Source of the DNA: Planctomycetota bacterium | Lineage (GTDB): Bacteria > Planctomycetota > Phycisphaerae > WQYP01 | DNA length: 32,632 nucleotides | Reading direction: 5' to 3' | Assembly (NCBI GenBank): GCA_021831565.1 | Contig: JAKBMM010000035.1 | Coordinates: forward strand, 1 to 32,632 | In this document: one piece after another, positions 8,278-16,611 of the stretch | Layout: each line of letters begins with the position of its first letter | Numbering within the stretch: position 1 is the stretch's first letter | Notes under the pieces: model-generated | What the model was told of the DNA's origin: nothing | The model's database searches: none | Seen by the model: the letters and a program-made list of their open reading frames with translations, nothing else | Position numbers and translations under genes: made by a program

Positions 8278-8631
8278 TCGACGAACCGAAGAATCCAAAA
8301 CTAATATCTGGTACACGCTTTAGAATGCATCGAGCGTGTCCGAAGCTACACGCCCGGCGGCCGGCCGGCTTTTCTGGACTCAACACTCATTCAGGATGCG
8401 GTTTACCGGAACTTCGAAGTGATCGGAGAGGCAATCAAACGCATTCCAAGTGAGATTCGCGCGATGGACCCGGCCATCCAATGGAAAAAGATCGCGGGTC
8501 TGCGGGACGTGATTATTCACCAATACGAGGGCATCGACGCGGAATTGGTATGGTCTATTATTGAGCGTGATCTTGAGCCGTTGGGGCGCCGCCTGCAAGC
8601 ATTGCTGGATCGATTGGGTGAAATGACGTAG
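8274..8631 (+). pseudogene. hepT: HEPN ribonuclease toxin (HepT/DUF86-like), frameshifted
   Basis: The gene begins at a GTG (8274) overlapping the antitoxin stop. After about nine codons the frame is lost at 8301-8305 (CTAATAT, where CTATAT would keep frame): removing one base joins it to a long frame that reads as a classic DUF86/HEPN protein through ECIERVRSYT, FLDSTLIQDAVYRNFEVIGEAIKRIP and the catalytic RxxxxHxY motif RDVIIHQY (from 8503), ending at 8631. The active site and the tyrosine targeted by MntA are preserved. As read, the intact toxin cannot be made by normal translation; a GTG at 8419 would give only the C-terminal 70 residues. A sequencing error at the A doublet is a real alternative. 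Confidence 0.78.
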
Positions 8632-8639
8632 CCCCTGCT

Positions 8640-8667
8640 CTATTTTTCGCCTGGAGCGAAAAAATAG
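8640..8667. terminator. hairpin between convergent hepT and murD
   Basis: CTATTTTTCGC (8640-8650) pairs with GCGAAAAAATAG (8656-8667) around a five-base loop, with one extra A in the second arm. The stem itself carries the T and A runs and there is no separate T-tail. Its position between converging genes favours a bidirectional terminator. Confidence 0.4.
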
Positions 8668-8746
8668 GCATTGGCCCTGCATTGCCGTTTTTTCTCCATG
8701 TACGGATACGTATTACCAAGGCCCGCCTCCCGCCAATCGAAAGATT

Positions 8747-10138
8747 TCACGGCGTCGCCCGTGCCAGCGCGGCGAAGCGCTCGCCCCGCTCTTCATAATT
8801 TACGAACTGGCCGTAGGACGCGCAGCCGGGCGAAAGCACCACGGCGGTTAATTCCGGTTCGCCGGCCGCGTTCGGGCTGATCCATTGCCGGGCGGCGGCA
8901 ATCGCATTTTCCAATGTGTCGACATAAGCGCAGCGATTTGCCGGCGACAAGCCGGTATTGTTGACCCCCGCGACGAGCGCCTTGCCCGTGGCGCCGATGC
9001 CCAGAACGCCGCCCGCCGTCGCGGCCAGTTGCCTTGTGAATTCCGTCATGTCGGCGTGCTTGTCATAACCGCCCACAATCATCACGAACGACCGCGCGGG
9101 AAAAGCCGCCAACGCCACCATGGCGGCTTCGGGGGTTGTCGCCTTGGAATCGTTGAACCAGCGGACATCGCGTCCCGGCGCCGGGCGGCTGGTGTGCACC
9201 AGCTCGAGGCGGTGTGGCAAACCCGTAAAACGGCCCAGCGCCGCCAGGGATTCGCCGGGTTCGCCGGCAAGCCGCAGGGCGCCGAGAACGGCCAGGGCGG
9301 CACGGGCGTTGGATTGGTTGTGCCGACCCGGTACGGCCAGGTCCAGGGGCGGCAGGCCGGCGGTGGAATAGAAACTTACGTCCGCCGGTGTCAGGGCGGA
9401 CCAGGAGCGAATCACGTCATCTTCGTCGTTCAGAATGGCGAAATCGCCGGGCCTCTGGAAACGCAGGATATTTTGTTTGGCCGCGGCGTATGATGGCAGT
9501 GAACCATAACGGTCCAGATGGTTGGCCCGCAGATTGGTCACCACCGCCACGTGCGGTGAGAATTGCACCCACGGCGTATTTTCCAGCATGAAACTGGAAA
9601 GCTCCAGCACCACCAGATCTTCAGCCTTGATTTCCCGGAGTTCGCCCAAAAGGGATCGGCCGATGTTTCCTCCCATCCAGCAGCGTCGGCGGTCCCGCCT
9701 TGGCGGATGTTCATGACTGTTTTGCAGCGCCGCCGAAAGCAAATGGTGAATCATGGCCGTGGTGGTGGATTTGCCGACGGTGCCGGTGATGCCGATGATC
9801 TTCGCCGGGCAACGTTGAACGAAAATATTCATTTCCGTTGTCAGGGTAATCTTCAGCCGCAAAGCCCGCTGGAAAAATTCCGAGCGTGTCTTATCGACGG
9901 CGGGATTGACCACCAGCAGATCACATTTTTCAAGAACGGCCGGATCGTGGGAACCAAGCTGATATTCAATGGGCAGATCGGCAAGCTGCGCCATTGCGCC
10001 TTGGAGAGTCGCCGCCGGCGACTGGTCCGTCACCATCACACGGGCGCCCTGGCCGGCGAGCCAGCGGCTTACGCCGACGCCGCCGCCGAAACGGCCCAAA
10101 CCCATGACGACGACATTTTTCCCCGCAAAATCCAACAT
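8747..10138 (-). CDS. murD: UDP-N-acetylmuramoylalanine--D-glutamate ligase
   Basis: Adds D-glutamate to UDP-MurNAc-L-Ala in cytoplasmic peptidoglycan precursor synthesis. A Rossmann-like N-terminus (VVVMGLGRFGGG) precedes the ATP-binding GITGTVGKST (116-125), the NLRANHLDRYGS segment of the Mur ligases (from 202), and the third-domain motifs NDSKATTPEA, GGYDKHAD and LSPGCASYGQFVNYEERG. All are typical of MurD. The 463-residue length fits. The ATG at 10138 lies two bases after the pyrF stop; the open frame continues upstream within pyrF and is not coding there. A short Arg-rich insertion follows the P-loop helix (around residues 140-153). Peptidoglycan synthesis is consistent with Phycisphaerae. 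Confidence 0.92.
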   Translation of the reverse strand: MLDFAGKNVVVMGLGRFGGGVGVSRWLAGQGARVMVTDQSPAATLQGAMAQLADLPIEYQLGSHDPAVLEKCDLLVVNPAVDKTRSEFFQRALRLKITLTTEMNIFVQRCPAKIIGITGTVGKSTTTAMIHHLLSAALQNSHEHPPRRDRRRCWMGGNIGRSLLGELREIKAEDLVVLELSSFMLENTPWVQFSPHVAVVTNLRANHLDRYGSLPSYAAAKQNILRFQRPGDFAILNDEDDVIRSWSALTPADVSFYSTAGLPPLDLAVPGRHNQSNARAALAVLGALRLAGEPGESLAALGRFTGLPHRLELVHTSRPAPGRDVRWFNDSKATTPEAAMVALAAFPARSFVMIVGGYDKHADMTEFTRQLAATAGGVLGIGATGKALVAGVNNTGLSPANRCAYVDTLENAIAAARQWISPNAAGEPELTAVVLSPGCASYGQFVNYEERGERFAALARATP

Positions 10139-10140
10139 GA

Positions 10141-11067
10141 TTACAAGTCCAGCACCGCCGCGATTTGGGTCTTGGTTCGCAACGTGGCCTGTTCGACCGC
10201 CTGAATCCAGTCTTCCGGCGGCAAGTGCTGATACGGGCTTTCGCGGTAAGCAAAAATGATGGATCGGCTGGCCGAAATCACCGCGCCGGCGCCATGGCGA
10301 AAAGCCGGGGCGCAATCGGTCAGGCTGCCGTTCTGGGCGCCGATTCCAGGGATGAGAAATGGTGTGTGCGGCATGACTCTGCGCAGCCGGGCAATCGACT
10401 CGCCGCTGGTGGCGCCTACCACGGCGCCGACGCTGCTCCAGCCGTGCGCGCCGATCAAGTCCCGTCCCCACAGGCCGATCAGCCCGGCTGTGTGCATGAA
10501 CAGCGGACGTCCATCCGCGGTGGGAATTTCCTGAATTTCACCCGCGCTGGCGTTGCTGGTCCGCAGGAGCACAAAAACGCCCTTGTCCTGGCGGCGGGCG
10601 ACGTCCAGGAATGGCGCGACGCCATCGAATCCGAAATAGGGATTGATGGTGATGGCGTCGGGACCCATGAACTTATCACCATCTGTAAATTCAGAGTCGG
10701 CCAGGGCGGCCTGGGCGTACTGGGCCGCGGTGTGGCCGATGTCGGCGCGCTTCACGTCGCCGATAACCAGAAGTCCCAGCGCCTTGGCTTGCTGGATCAG
10801 ATGGATGTAGGCTTGTACGCCGCGCCAATGGTAGCGTTCGAAATAAGCGCTGTTGATTTTAACCGCCGGTACGTGGGGCGCCACGGCGCCGAGCACGCAC
10901 CGGGCGAATTGGAGGATGGCTTCGACACGGGCGGTTGGATCGTTCCCGCCGCACCGACTCGTCACGGCGGACGGCAGGCTTTCGTATACGGGGTCAAGGC
11001 CGACGATGAGGGGAGTCTTTTTTTTGTCTATCGCCGCCAGGAGGCGATCGGCGAAATTCATATTCAT
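10141..11067 (-). CDS. pyrF: orotidine 5'-phosphate decarboxylase
   Basis: Decarboxylates OMP to UMP, the last step of de novo pyrimidine synthesis. The long 308-residue form with VGLDP near the N-terminus, the catalytic DVKRADIGHTA segment, INPYFGFDG and a LLRTSN segment identifies the type 2 PyrF subfamily, also common in actinobacteria and planctomycetes. The start ATG overlaps the stop of the TPR gene (ATGA) and the stop is two bases from murD, so the three genes are probably one transcript. All key Lys and Asp residues are visible. Confidence 0.93.
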   Translation of the reverse strand: MNMNFADRLLAAIDKKKTPLIVGLDPVYESLPSAVTSRCGGNDPTARVEAILQFARCVLGAVAPHVPAVKINSAYFERYHWRGVQAYIHLIQQAKALGLLVIGDVKRADIGHTAAQYAQAALADSEFTDGDKFMGPDAITINPYFGFDGVAPFLDVARRQDKGVFVLLRTSNASAGEIQEIPTADGRPLFMHTAGLIGLWGRDLIGAHGWSSVGAVVGATSGESIARLRRVMPHTPFLIPGIGAQNGSLTDCAPAFRHGAGAVISASRSIIFAYRESPYQHLPPEDWIQAVEQATLRTKTQIAAVLDL

Positions 11068-12488
11068 CCGCCCGGGCCGTGCTTGACGCTTTTGAATCCC
11101 GATTTACCGGAATTTCCAACTCGTCCGGAGTGGTCGCGGCGGCGCAACACTTTTCGGATGAGCCGGCGAAACATCGCCGGCAGGGCCAGCGTATGGACCC
11201 GCAACGATTCCAGGCGAAGGCGCTGGGAAATCTGGCGAAGCTGCGGATCATCGGGGGCGATATCCAGGGCTTCCCGCAGCCAGTAGCGGGCGCGGACGCA
11301 ATCGCGTTTGCTCAGGTAGGCCAGGGCGAGGTTCGACATGGCCAGCATGTATTTGGGCTGGATTTTCAGCGCCAGTTTGCATTGCGCAACGCCTTCGTCG
11401 AGCCGGCCGGCCAGCAACATGCTCACCGCAAGGCTGTGGCGTGCGTCCGCGTTGCGCGGATTGGTTTCCAGAAGGCGGCGAAATGCGGTCTGGGCGGAAT
11501 CCAACTGGCCCAGGTCCATGAATAAGTGTCCCAGTTCCAGCAGGTTTTGTTCGTCCAGGTCCCGCTGCGCAAGCTCGCAGTTGGCGTGGTGGAGCGCCTC
11601 GGCGCGGTTCTTGATTCGATAATAAATTTGCGCGATTTGCAGGTGGGCGCCGCCAAAATGACTATCCCGGGCCAGGACGAATTTGAATTTCTCCAGTGCC
11701 TGACGGTAATCACCTTCTCCTTCCGCCAATATGCCCAACTGGTAGTGGGCGGTGCATTCTTCCGGATCCAGATCGAGAACCTGCCGGAACTTTTCCGCGG
11801 CTGCGGTTCTTTGGTCCATCTCCATGAGCAACTCGCCGAGGTCCAATAAGGTGTCCACGTTGCCGGGATCGGAGCGCAGTTCTTCTATCAGGTGGCGGCG
11901 GGCCTCGGGGAGCTGGCCCTTGGCCCAGTGAACGTCAGCCATGCGGGCGTGGACCTGGGGATAGTCAGGCTCAATTTCCAGGACCTGCCGCCAGCACCAG
12001 AGAGCTTTATCGTATATCCCACGGGCAAAAAGCGATGCGCCCATGTTGTAGTAGCAGATCGGGCATTTTTCACGATATTGCCGGGCCAGGTAGAACATTT
12101 CCTCCGCCCGCTCGTGATCGCCCAGCTCGCTATAAGCCACAATGCGGTTGCAGTAGCACGGTTCGAATGACGGATCGATGGACTCGGCGCGCTCAAAGAA
12201 GCGGATGGACGGGCGATATTGGCCGGTACGCACGCAGTCGGCGCCCGCGGCGACGAGCAGTTCCAGATCGTCCGGATCGATTTCCAACGCGTGCTGATAA
12301 GCGGTCAGAGCTTCTTCGAATCGCTCCATCATGTCCAGGGTAAGGCCGAGGTTGAAATACCAGGCGCTGATGTTGGGATTAATTTCAATAGCCCGGCGGA
12401 GCTCCGAGACCGCTTCTTCCCAGCGACCTCGCTCATATAGCTCGTGGGCCCGCTCTACGCGCTGCTCCGCTTCCTGCCAGTCGCTCAT
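11064..12488 (-). CDS. tetratricopeptide repeat protein
   Basis: A 474-residue protein built almost wholly of TPR units, about eleven 34-residue repeats from residue 5 to about 410, with the usual W/L-G-Y-A-P pattern (for example RWEEAVSELRRAIEINP). No signal peptide is seen, so it is probably a cytoplasmic scaffold for protein complexes. The C-terminal 60 residues are basic (RRLIRKVLRRRD) and not TPR; they could bind nucleic acid or membrane lipid. GGAG lies ten bases before the ATG. It is coupled by ATGA to pyrF. Several repeats contain unusual cysteines (SFEPCYCNR, KCPICYYN). The partner is unknown. Confidence 0.85.
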   Translation of the reverse strand: MSDWQEAEQRVERAHELYERGRWEEAVSELRRAIEINPNISAWYFNLGLTLDMMERFEEALTAYQHALEIDPDDLELLVAAGADCVRTGQYRPSIRFFERAESIDPSFEPCYCNRIVAYSELGDHERAEEMFYLARQYREKCPICYYNMGASLFARGIYDKALWCWRQVLEIEPDYPQVHARMADVHWAKGQLPEARRHLIEELRSDPGNVDTLLDLGELLMEMDQRTAAAEKFRQVLDLDPEECTAHYQLGILAEGEGDYRQALEKFKFVLARDSHFGGAHLQIAQIYYRIKNRAEALHHANCELAQRDLDEQNLLELGHLFMDLGQLDSAQTAFRRLLETNPRNADARHSLAVSMLLAGRLDEGVAQCKLALKIQPKYMLAMSNLALAYLSKRDCVRARYWLREALDIAPDDPQLRQISQRLRLESLRVHTLALPAMFRRLIRKVLRRRDHSGRVGNSGKSGFKSVKHGPGG

Positions 12489-12563
12489 GCTGATTCAGCT
12501 CCGTTACGCGCCTTTTATGCTATCAAAGTGCGTCACGCAATCCAAGCAAGAAAAAATGGATAA

Positions 12564-13169
12564 TTAAATCCGGCCCGTGAGGATATCGACCAGTTCTTCC
12601 AGGCCGAAGAGTATGGAGCCGCCAAAGGTATAACCACTCGCACCGCCGGCGGCCGACCCCGGTGACGACATTCGGTCCCGGATCGTCTCGATGCGTTCGT
12701 GCCGTTGTTCGAGTGCCATCTCGGCCAGGGCAAGTTTCTCGCGTACCTGCACCAGGCGCGGATCAGTGGTCGTTAGCAGTTCGTGGAAGAGTCTTTGAAC
12801 CAGCGGCAACTTGCCTACGTCCAGCCATACGCCGTCGCATTTGCGGCAAAATTGCAGGTTCACGGGGATCATCGGATGCAGGCGGTCAATGGCAAGCTGG
12901 ACATGGCAGTCCGGGCAGGAAAGAGGGGTTTTGGTGTCGGACTCACTCGCCAGTGCCGCCAAATCCTGGAGGTTCACGGTGGTGGAATTCGCCGGCGCCG
13001 GTGCGCCGCCGGCTGCGGAAGCCGGGGCCGGGGAAGAGACGGCTCGAACCAGATGCATCAAGCCCGCCCGCGCCACCCAATCCCCGAAACAACTGCTGCA
13101 CGTTTTGATGCGCACATCGTTTTTGATCACCACGGTCAAAAACACGAAGCAGGTTGGGCAACGAGCCAT
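12564..13169 (-). CDS. double zinc-ribbon protein (zf-TFIIB type)
   Basis: The 201-residue product holds two TFIIB-like zinc ribbons. The first has CPTC (4-7) and CSSC (24-27), followed by FGDW. The second has CPDC (85-88) and CRKC (108-111), followed by DGVWLD, the usual ending of this family. The linker (45-65) is rich in Ala, Pro and Gly, and a predicted helical, charged segment (about 125-165) follows the second ribbon. The tail is Gly-rich with a short hydrophobic end. Such proteins bind zinc and probably protein or nucleic acid; no enzymatic role is evident. It lies 75 bases upstream of the TPR gene on the same strand. Confidence 0.75.
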   Translation of the reverse strand: MARCPTCFVFLTVVIKNDVRIKTCSSCFGDWVARAGLMHLVRAVSSPAPASAAGGAPAPANSTTVNLQDLAALASESDTKTPLSCPDCHVQLAIDRLHPMIPVNLQFCRKCDGVWLDVGKLPLVQRLFHELLTTTDPRLVQVREKLALAEMALEQRHERIETIRDRMSSPGSAAGGASGYTFGGSILFGLEELVDILTGRI

Positions 13170-13306
13170 GAACCACCGCCTGATCGGATACGAAAGGGCG
13201 CTCGTTCGGCCGGGCGCACAGCATTATTGTGCCACATGGGAAGATAATAAGCCAAGGAAAATCGACACCGTTGCAACCGTTGAAGCGGCGTTCCCGTTTT
13301 GGCCGA

Positions 13307-14734
13307 TCAACCGGCAACCGGGGCAAGCATGCCGGCGGGTGGGGAAACGCAAGGCGGCGTGACCGCGGGCTTGCCGGGAGCGGAGGGCGCCGCTCCCGTG
13401 GGCTCCAATCGTCGCAATGATGCCGTGGCCGGACGGCCGGCGGCGACAGCTTCGCGGACGCGGTAGAGACCGTGGAGAAGGTCCCGGACGGTGCGGTAGG
13501 GAATATTTTTACTATCGGTCGGCCGCAGCACGTCGTCGGTGAGCTGCTGGAGGTGACGGGCTTCCAGGCTGTTGGGGTTGTAACGGATCAGGCCCTTGAA
13601 GTCGGGATTGGAATGGGGCTTGTTCATCTGCACGGATAGATAGAACAGATCAACCGCCCTGTCCACGCGATGCATGCCGTGGCGAAGCACGTGGGAGGTT
13701 ACCAGTCCCTGTTCGCTCATACGGGAAAGCACGCGCTGAATCTGGCTGGTGCGCATCATTTCCTCGTAAAGATTAAAAAGCAGAGAATGATCGGCGAACT
13801 TTTCACCGACGCGCACCGCCGAGCCGAAGTCGACCAAACCGACTCCTTGTTCGGTGCACACAAAATTGTCCAATCGCAGATCCAGGTGAATCACACCGGC
13901 TTTCTCGTGCAGGACGGCAAGCAGTTCGGCGCTTTGAATGGCGAAGTCGAGCTGCCCGAGGCCCGCGCCGCCGTTGCGCAGCCAGTTCATGTAAAGCGTG
14001 CGGACAAAGCCGCGGGAATCCCGCTCGACTCCCAGGCAGCGCGGCACGCGGTCGCAGAACGGCTGCGGAAGGTGGCGCTGCAAAATACGAAGCATGGAGG
14101 CTTCCCGCGTGAGGAACACGGGAAATATTTTCTCTGTGAATTGCACGGCGCGGCGGTGTATTTCGTCCAACGGCGAATCGGGAAATTTCCGGCGCAGACG
14201 CGACACCGTGCTGTCCACCGTCGGAATCCGCTTGATGACCACATACTGTTCGTCGAGCGGGTTGCGCTTGCCCAGACGCACCGCGTAGGTGAAACGTTCG
14301 CTTGCTTCGCCGGGCTTGAGCAGGTCCACCTTGCGGGCGACCAGGTAGTGCGCCTTGCGGGATAAGCCCGCGATGGCTAGGCCGAACGGACCCGTGCGAA
14401 TGACCGCTGCGGGTTCTTCCAGCACGAAACCGTCCCAGCGGCCCAGGCGGCGCTCCCATTCGTCCATGGGCCGCGCTTGGCTGGAAATCATCACCACGCG
14501 GCCGCCCCAGCGCAGATGGGGAAACACATCTTCCGGCGCCAGAGTCGACTCCGCGGGCAGAAACAGAAAATAAGGTAGTCCGCCGTCATGATCGTCAGAA
14601 CTCATTTTCATCGCCGCACGATATTCCGGATCCCCCATGAAACGGTGCTTTTCGACGAGTTTGAGCAAAGGGCAAGAGGCCGTAAGCCGCCGTATGTCTT
14701 CGAGGGACGGTTTATCGTCAGGCGCCAGGGGCAT
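13307..14734 (-). CDS. protein kinase-like / lipopolysaccharide kinase-like protein with an extra N-terminal domain
   Basis: Residues about 150-400 form an atypical eukaryotic-like kinase, possibly of the Kdo/WaaP or RIO-like group: an ATP-binding lysine in VVIKR (168), a helix-C glutamate candidate in REASML (211), the catalytic loop HLDLRLDN (283-290) and DFG (302-304). The N-terminal 130 residues are a separate domain with an LPYFLFLPAE segment and an HLRWGGRVVMIS segment, reminiscent of a degraded Rossmann or methyltransferase fold. The last 50 residues are Pro/Ala-rich and low in complexity. The ATG at 14734 was chosen because GGAG lies five bases upstream; an ATG six codons earlier has none. 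Substrate unknown: sugar, lipid or protein are all possible. Confidence 0.75.
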   Translation of the reverse strand: MPLAPDDKPSLEDIRRLTASCPLLKLVEKHRFMGDPEYRAAMKMSSDDHDGGLPYFLFLPAESTLAPEDVFPHLRWGGRVVMISSQARPMDEWERRLGRWDGFVLEEPAAVIRTGPFGLAIAGLSRKAHYLVARKVDLLKPGEASERFTYAVRLGKRNPLDEQYVVIKRIPTVDSTVSRLRRKFPDSPLDEIHRRAVQFTEKIFPVFLTREASMLRILQRHLPQPFCDRVPRCLGVERDSRGFVRTLYMNWLRNGGAGLGQLDFAIQSAELLAVLHEKAGVIHLDLRLDNFVCTEQGVGLVDFGSAVRVGEKFADHSLLFNLYEEMMRTSQIQRVLSRMSEQGLVTSHVLRHGMHRVDRAVDLFYLSVQMNKPHSNPDFKGLIRYNPNSLEARHLQQLTDDVLRPTDSKNIPYRTVRDLLHGLYRVREAVAAGRPATASLRRLEPTGAAPSAPGKPAVTPPCVSPPAGMLAPVAG

Positions 14735-14911
14735 GTATTCTCCAACTTCCATAAGATATCGGGGCGGACTACGACTCCGCTCGCAACCCGCCGAGCCAAC
14801 CCTAAAAAATCATCGGTGGCGCAATGATTGCATCGTGAGAATTTCCGGCGTATCGATGGTGTTTCCGCGCCGAAAGAAGGGGCGATAACCGACGCGGTTT
14901 ATCGCTCCGCC

Positions 14912-15027
14912 CGCAGGGTTGGCCTGAAACCGGCCATCTGCGGTGTCGCACCGGCTCAATGGGTTTACGAACCCGGCTTTCGCCGGTGACTCCTTGCATC
15001 TGGCCGGTTTGAGGCCGATCAACCCGC
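14912..15027. other. long nested hairpin (candidate structured RNA or repeat element)
   Basis: The arms 14921-14941 and 14996-15016 pair at 18 of 21 positions. Outside them GCAGGGTT pairs with AACCCGC; inside them CACCGGC pairs with GCCGGTG, and GGGTT-TACG-AACCC (14961-14974) forms a tetraloop hairpin. A competing CCGGC-TTTC-GCCGG hairpin (14973-14986) is also possible. No open frame or known riboswitch motif was recognised. It is followed after three bases by the dispersed 19-base repeat, and lies between the divergent kinase and pntAA genes. It may be a non-coding RNA, a leader structure, or a palindromic mobile repeat. Confidence 0.6.
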
Positions 15028-15030
15028 AAC

Positions 15031-15049
15031 TGTAGGTGTGACAGAGCAC
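15031..15049 (+). repeat. second copy of the dispersed 19-base repeat
   Basis: TGTAGGTGTGACAGAGCAC is identical to 288-306, where it forms half of a perfect palindrome. Here the other arm is absent, but a long nested hairpin ends three bases upstream. Confidence 0.7.
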
Positions 15050-15089
15050 CACTAGGCCGGCGATTTTCGACGCAACGGCTGGGGCTTGC

Positions 15090-15117
15090 TTGCCGGTTTT
15101 GGAAAATTGCGCATAAT
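15090..15117 (+). promoter_or_regulatory. candidate promoter of the pnt operon
   Basis: TTGCCG (15090-15095) and CATAAT (15112-15117) with a 16-base spacer match sigma-70 hexamers at 4/6 and 5/6, about 28 bases before the pntAA start. Confidence 0.45.
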
Positions 15118-15144
15118 TGTCTTTTTGGATTTGGAAGATCGTAA

Positions 15145-16302
15145 ATGATTGTGGTGATACCGAAAGAATCTTTTGATGGCGAGCGGCGTGTGGCTCTGAC
15201 GCCGCAAAGAGTCGCGAGTTTGCGCCAAGCCGGTCTGGAAGTTCACCTCGAAGCCGGCGCCGGGGCGGCTGCGGGTTTTCCCGATTCCCAATACCAACAG
15301 CAGGGCGTGACGATTGTGGTCGATCGTACCAAGCTGCTGGCCGCGGCGGACGTCATTTTGCAGGTTCGTACGCTCGGCGCGAATCCCCAGGCCGGACTTG
15401 CCGATCTGGCCTTCTATAAACCAGGTGTTGTACTGATCGGTTTTGCCGAACCGCTTACCGAACGCGCGGCGATCGAAGCGCTGGCCCAAAGCGCAGCGAC
15501 CCTGCTGGCCATGGAGTTGATACCCCGTATCAGCCGCGCTCAGAATATGGACGCTCTGTCCTCCATGGCGAATCTCGCCGGCTACAAAGCCGTATTGTTG
15601 GCGGCCGAACACCTGCCCAAAATATTTCCGATGATGGTGACCGCCGCCGGCACGATTACCGCGGCCAAGGTGCTGGTCATCGGCGCCGGCGTGGCCGGTC
15701 TGCAGGCCATCGCCACGGCGCGCCGCCTGGGGGCCGTGGTCAGCGCTTACGATGTTCGTCCCGCGGTCAAAGAGCAGGTGCAGAGCCTCGGCGCCAAGTT
15801 CGTTGAGCTCCCGCTGGAAACCGGCGCGGCTCAAACCGCCGGCGGTTACGCCCAGGAACAATCGGCCCAGCAGCAGCGCCGCCAGCGCGAGTTGATGATC
15901 CGTGTGGTGGGTGAATCCGACGTGGTGATTACCACCGCCGCCGTCCCCGGAAAAAAAGCGCCCGTGTTGATCACTTCCGAAATGCTCCAGGCCATGGCGC
16001 CCGGCTCGATCGTGGTTGATCTGGCCGCGAGCCGCGGCGGCAACTGCGACTTGACCCGGCCGGATCAGACGATTTGCGCCTATGGCGTGCGCATTTTCGG
16101 TCCCACCAATCTGCCGGCGACGCTGGCGTTGCACGCCAGTCAACTGTATGCGAACAATGTCGCCAATCTGCTGCTGCACCTGATCAAGGACAAACAAATG
16201 GTCGTCAATACCGATGACCCGATCACGCGTGATATCCTGGTGTGTCGCGCGGGTCGCGTGGTTCATCCCACCGTGCGCGAGTCGCTGGGAATCACCGGGT
16301 AA
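15145..16302 (+). CDS. pntAA: NAD(P) transhydrogenase subunit alpha part 1 (NAD-binding)
   Basis: The soluble NAD(H)-binding subunit (domain I) of proton-translocating transhydrogenase, which passes hydride between NADH and NADP+ using the proton gradient. At 385 residues it belongs to the AlaDH/PNT family: an N-terminal PKE..DGERRVALTP segment, the mobile loop region QNMDALSSMANLAGYKAV, and the Rossmann motif GAGVAGLQAIATARRLGA. It is the separate-subunit form rather than the fused E. coli-type alpha chain, and is followed at once by the membrane parts. Alanine dehydrogenase is a relative, but the downstream pntAB and pntB genes settle the assignment. Confidence 0.93.
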   Translation: MIVVIPKESFDGERRVALTPQRVASLRQAGLEVHLEAGAGAAAGFPDSQYQQQGVTIVVDRTKLLAAADVILQVRTLGANPQAGLADLAFYKPGVVLIGFAEPLTERAAIEALAQSAATLLAMELIPRISRAQNMDALSSMANLAGYKAVLLAAEHLPKIFPMMVTAAGTITAAKVLVIGAGVAGLQAIATARRLGAVVSAYDVRPAVKEQVQSLGAKFVELPLETGAAQTAGGYAQEQSAQQQRRQRELMIRVVGESDVVITTAAVPGKKAPVLITSEMLQAMAPGSIVVDLAASRGGNCDLTRPDQTICAYGVRIFGPTNLPATLALHASQLYANNVANLLLHLIKDKQMVVNTDDPITRDILVCRAGRVVHPTVRESLGITG

Positions 16303-16317
16303 ATCAAGGAGGTTTTT

Positions 16318-16611
16318 TTGGGCGCTACGCTGGAATCCAATTTGTTCGTCTTTGTACTCGCGGCGTTCCTGGGTTACGAGGTGGTCCGCCGTGTTTCACC
16401 GCAGTTGCACACCCCTCTGATGTCGCTGACCAATGCGATCTCCGCGATTTCCGTCGTGGGCGCCGTCACCTTGGCCGGTGCGGGTCATGGCGAGGTTCTG
16501 CTCATTATCCTCGGAACGATCGCCATGGCTTGCGCCATGATCAACGTGGTCGGCGGATTCATGATCACGGATCGAATGCTCAAAATGTTTAAAAAGCGTA
16601 AGGAAAAGTGA
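16318..16611 (+). CDS. pntAB: NAD(P) transhydrogenase subunit alpha part 2 (membrane)
   Basis: A 97-residue membrane subunit with three predicted transmembrane helices (about 7-25, 37-58, 60-82), matching the PNT 4TM domain that forms part of the proton channel with PntB. The start is a TTG at 16318, set by a perfect AAGGAGG at 16306-16312 five bases upstream; no ATG lies at a suitable place. The gene sits between pntAA (15 bases) and pntB, whose start overlaps its stop (TGATG). Confidence 0.9.
   Translation: MGATLESNLFVFVLAAFLGYEVVRRVSPQLHTPLMSLTNAISAISVVGAVTLAGAGHGEVLLIILGTIAMACAMINVVGGFMITDRMLKMFKKRKEK

Noticed and set aside
8295-8310. Programmed ribosomal frameshift in hepT
   Set aside because: CCAAAACTAATAT is not a typical slippery heptamer with a following structure, and the toxin family does not use frameshifting; a mutation or read error is simpler.
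15052-16266. A 404-residue minus-strand frame
   Set aside because: It lies opposite pntAA, is rich in His, Gln and Arg as antisense GC-rich frames are, and shows no domain.
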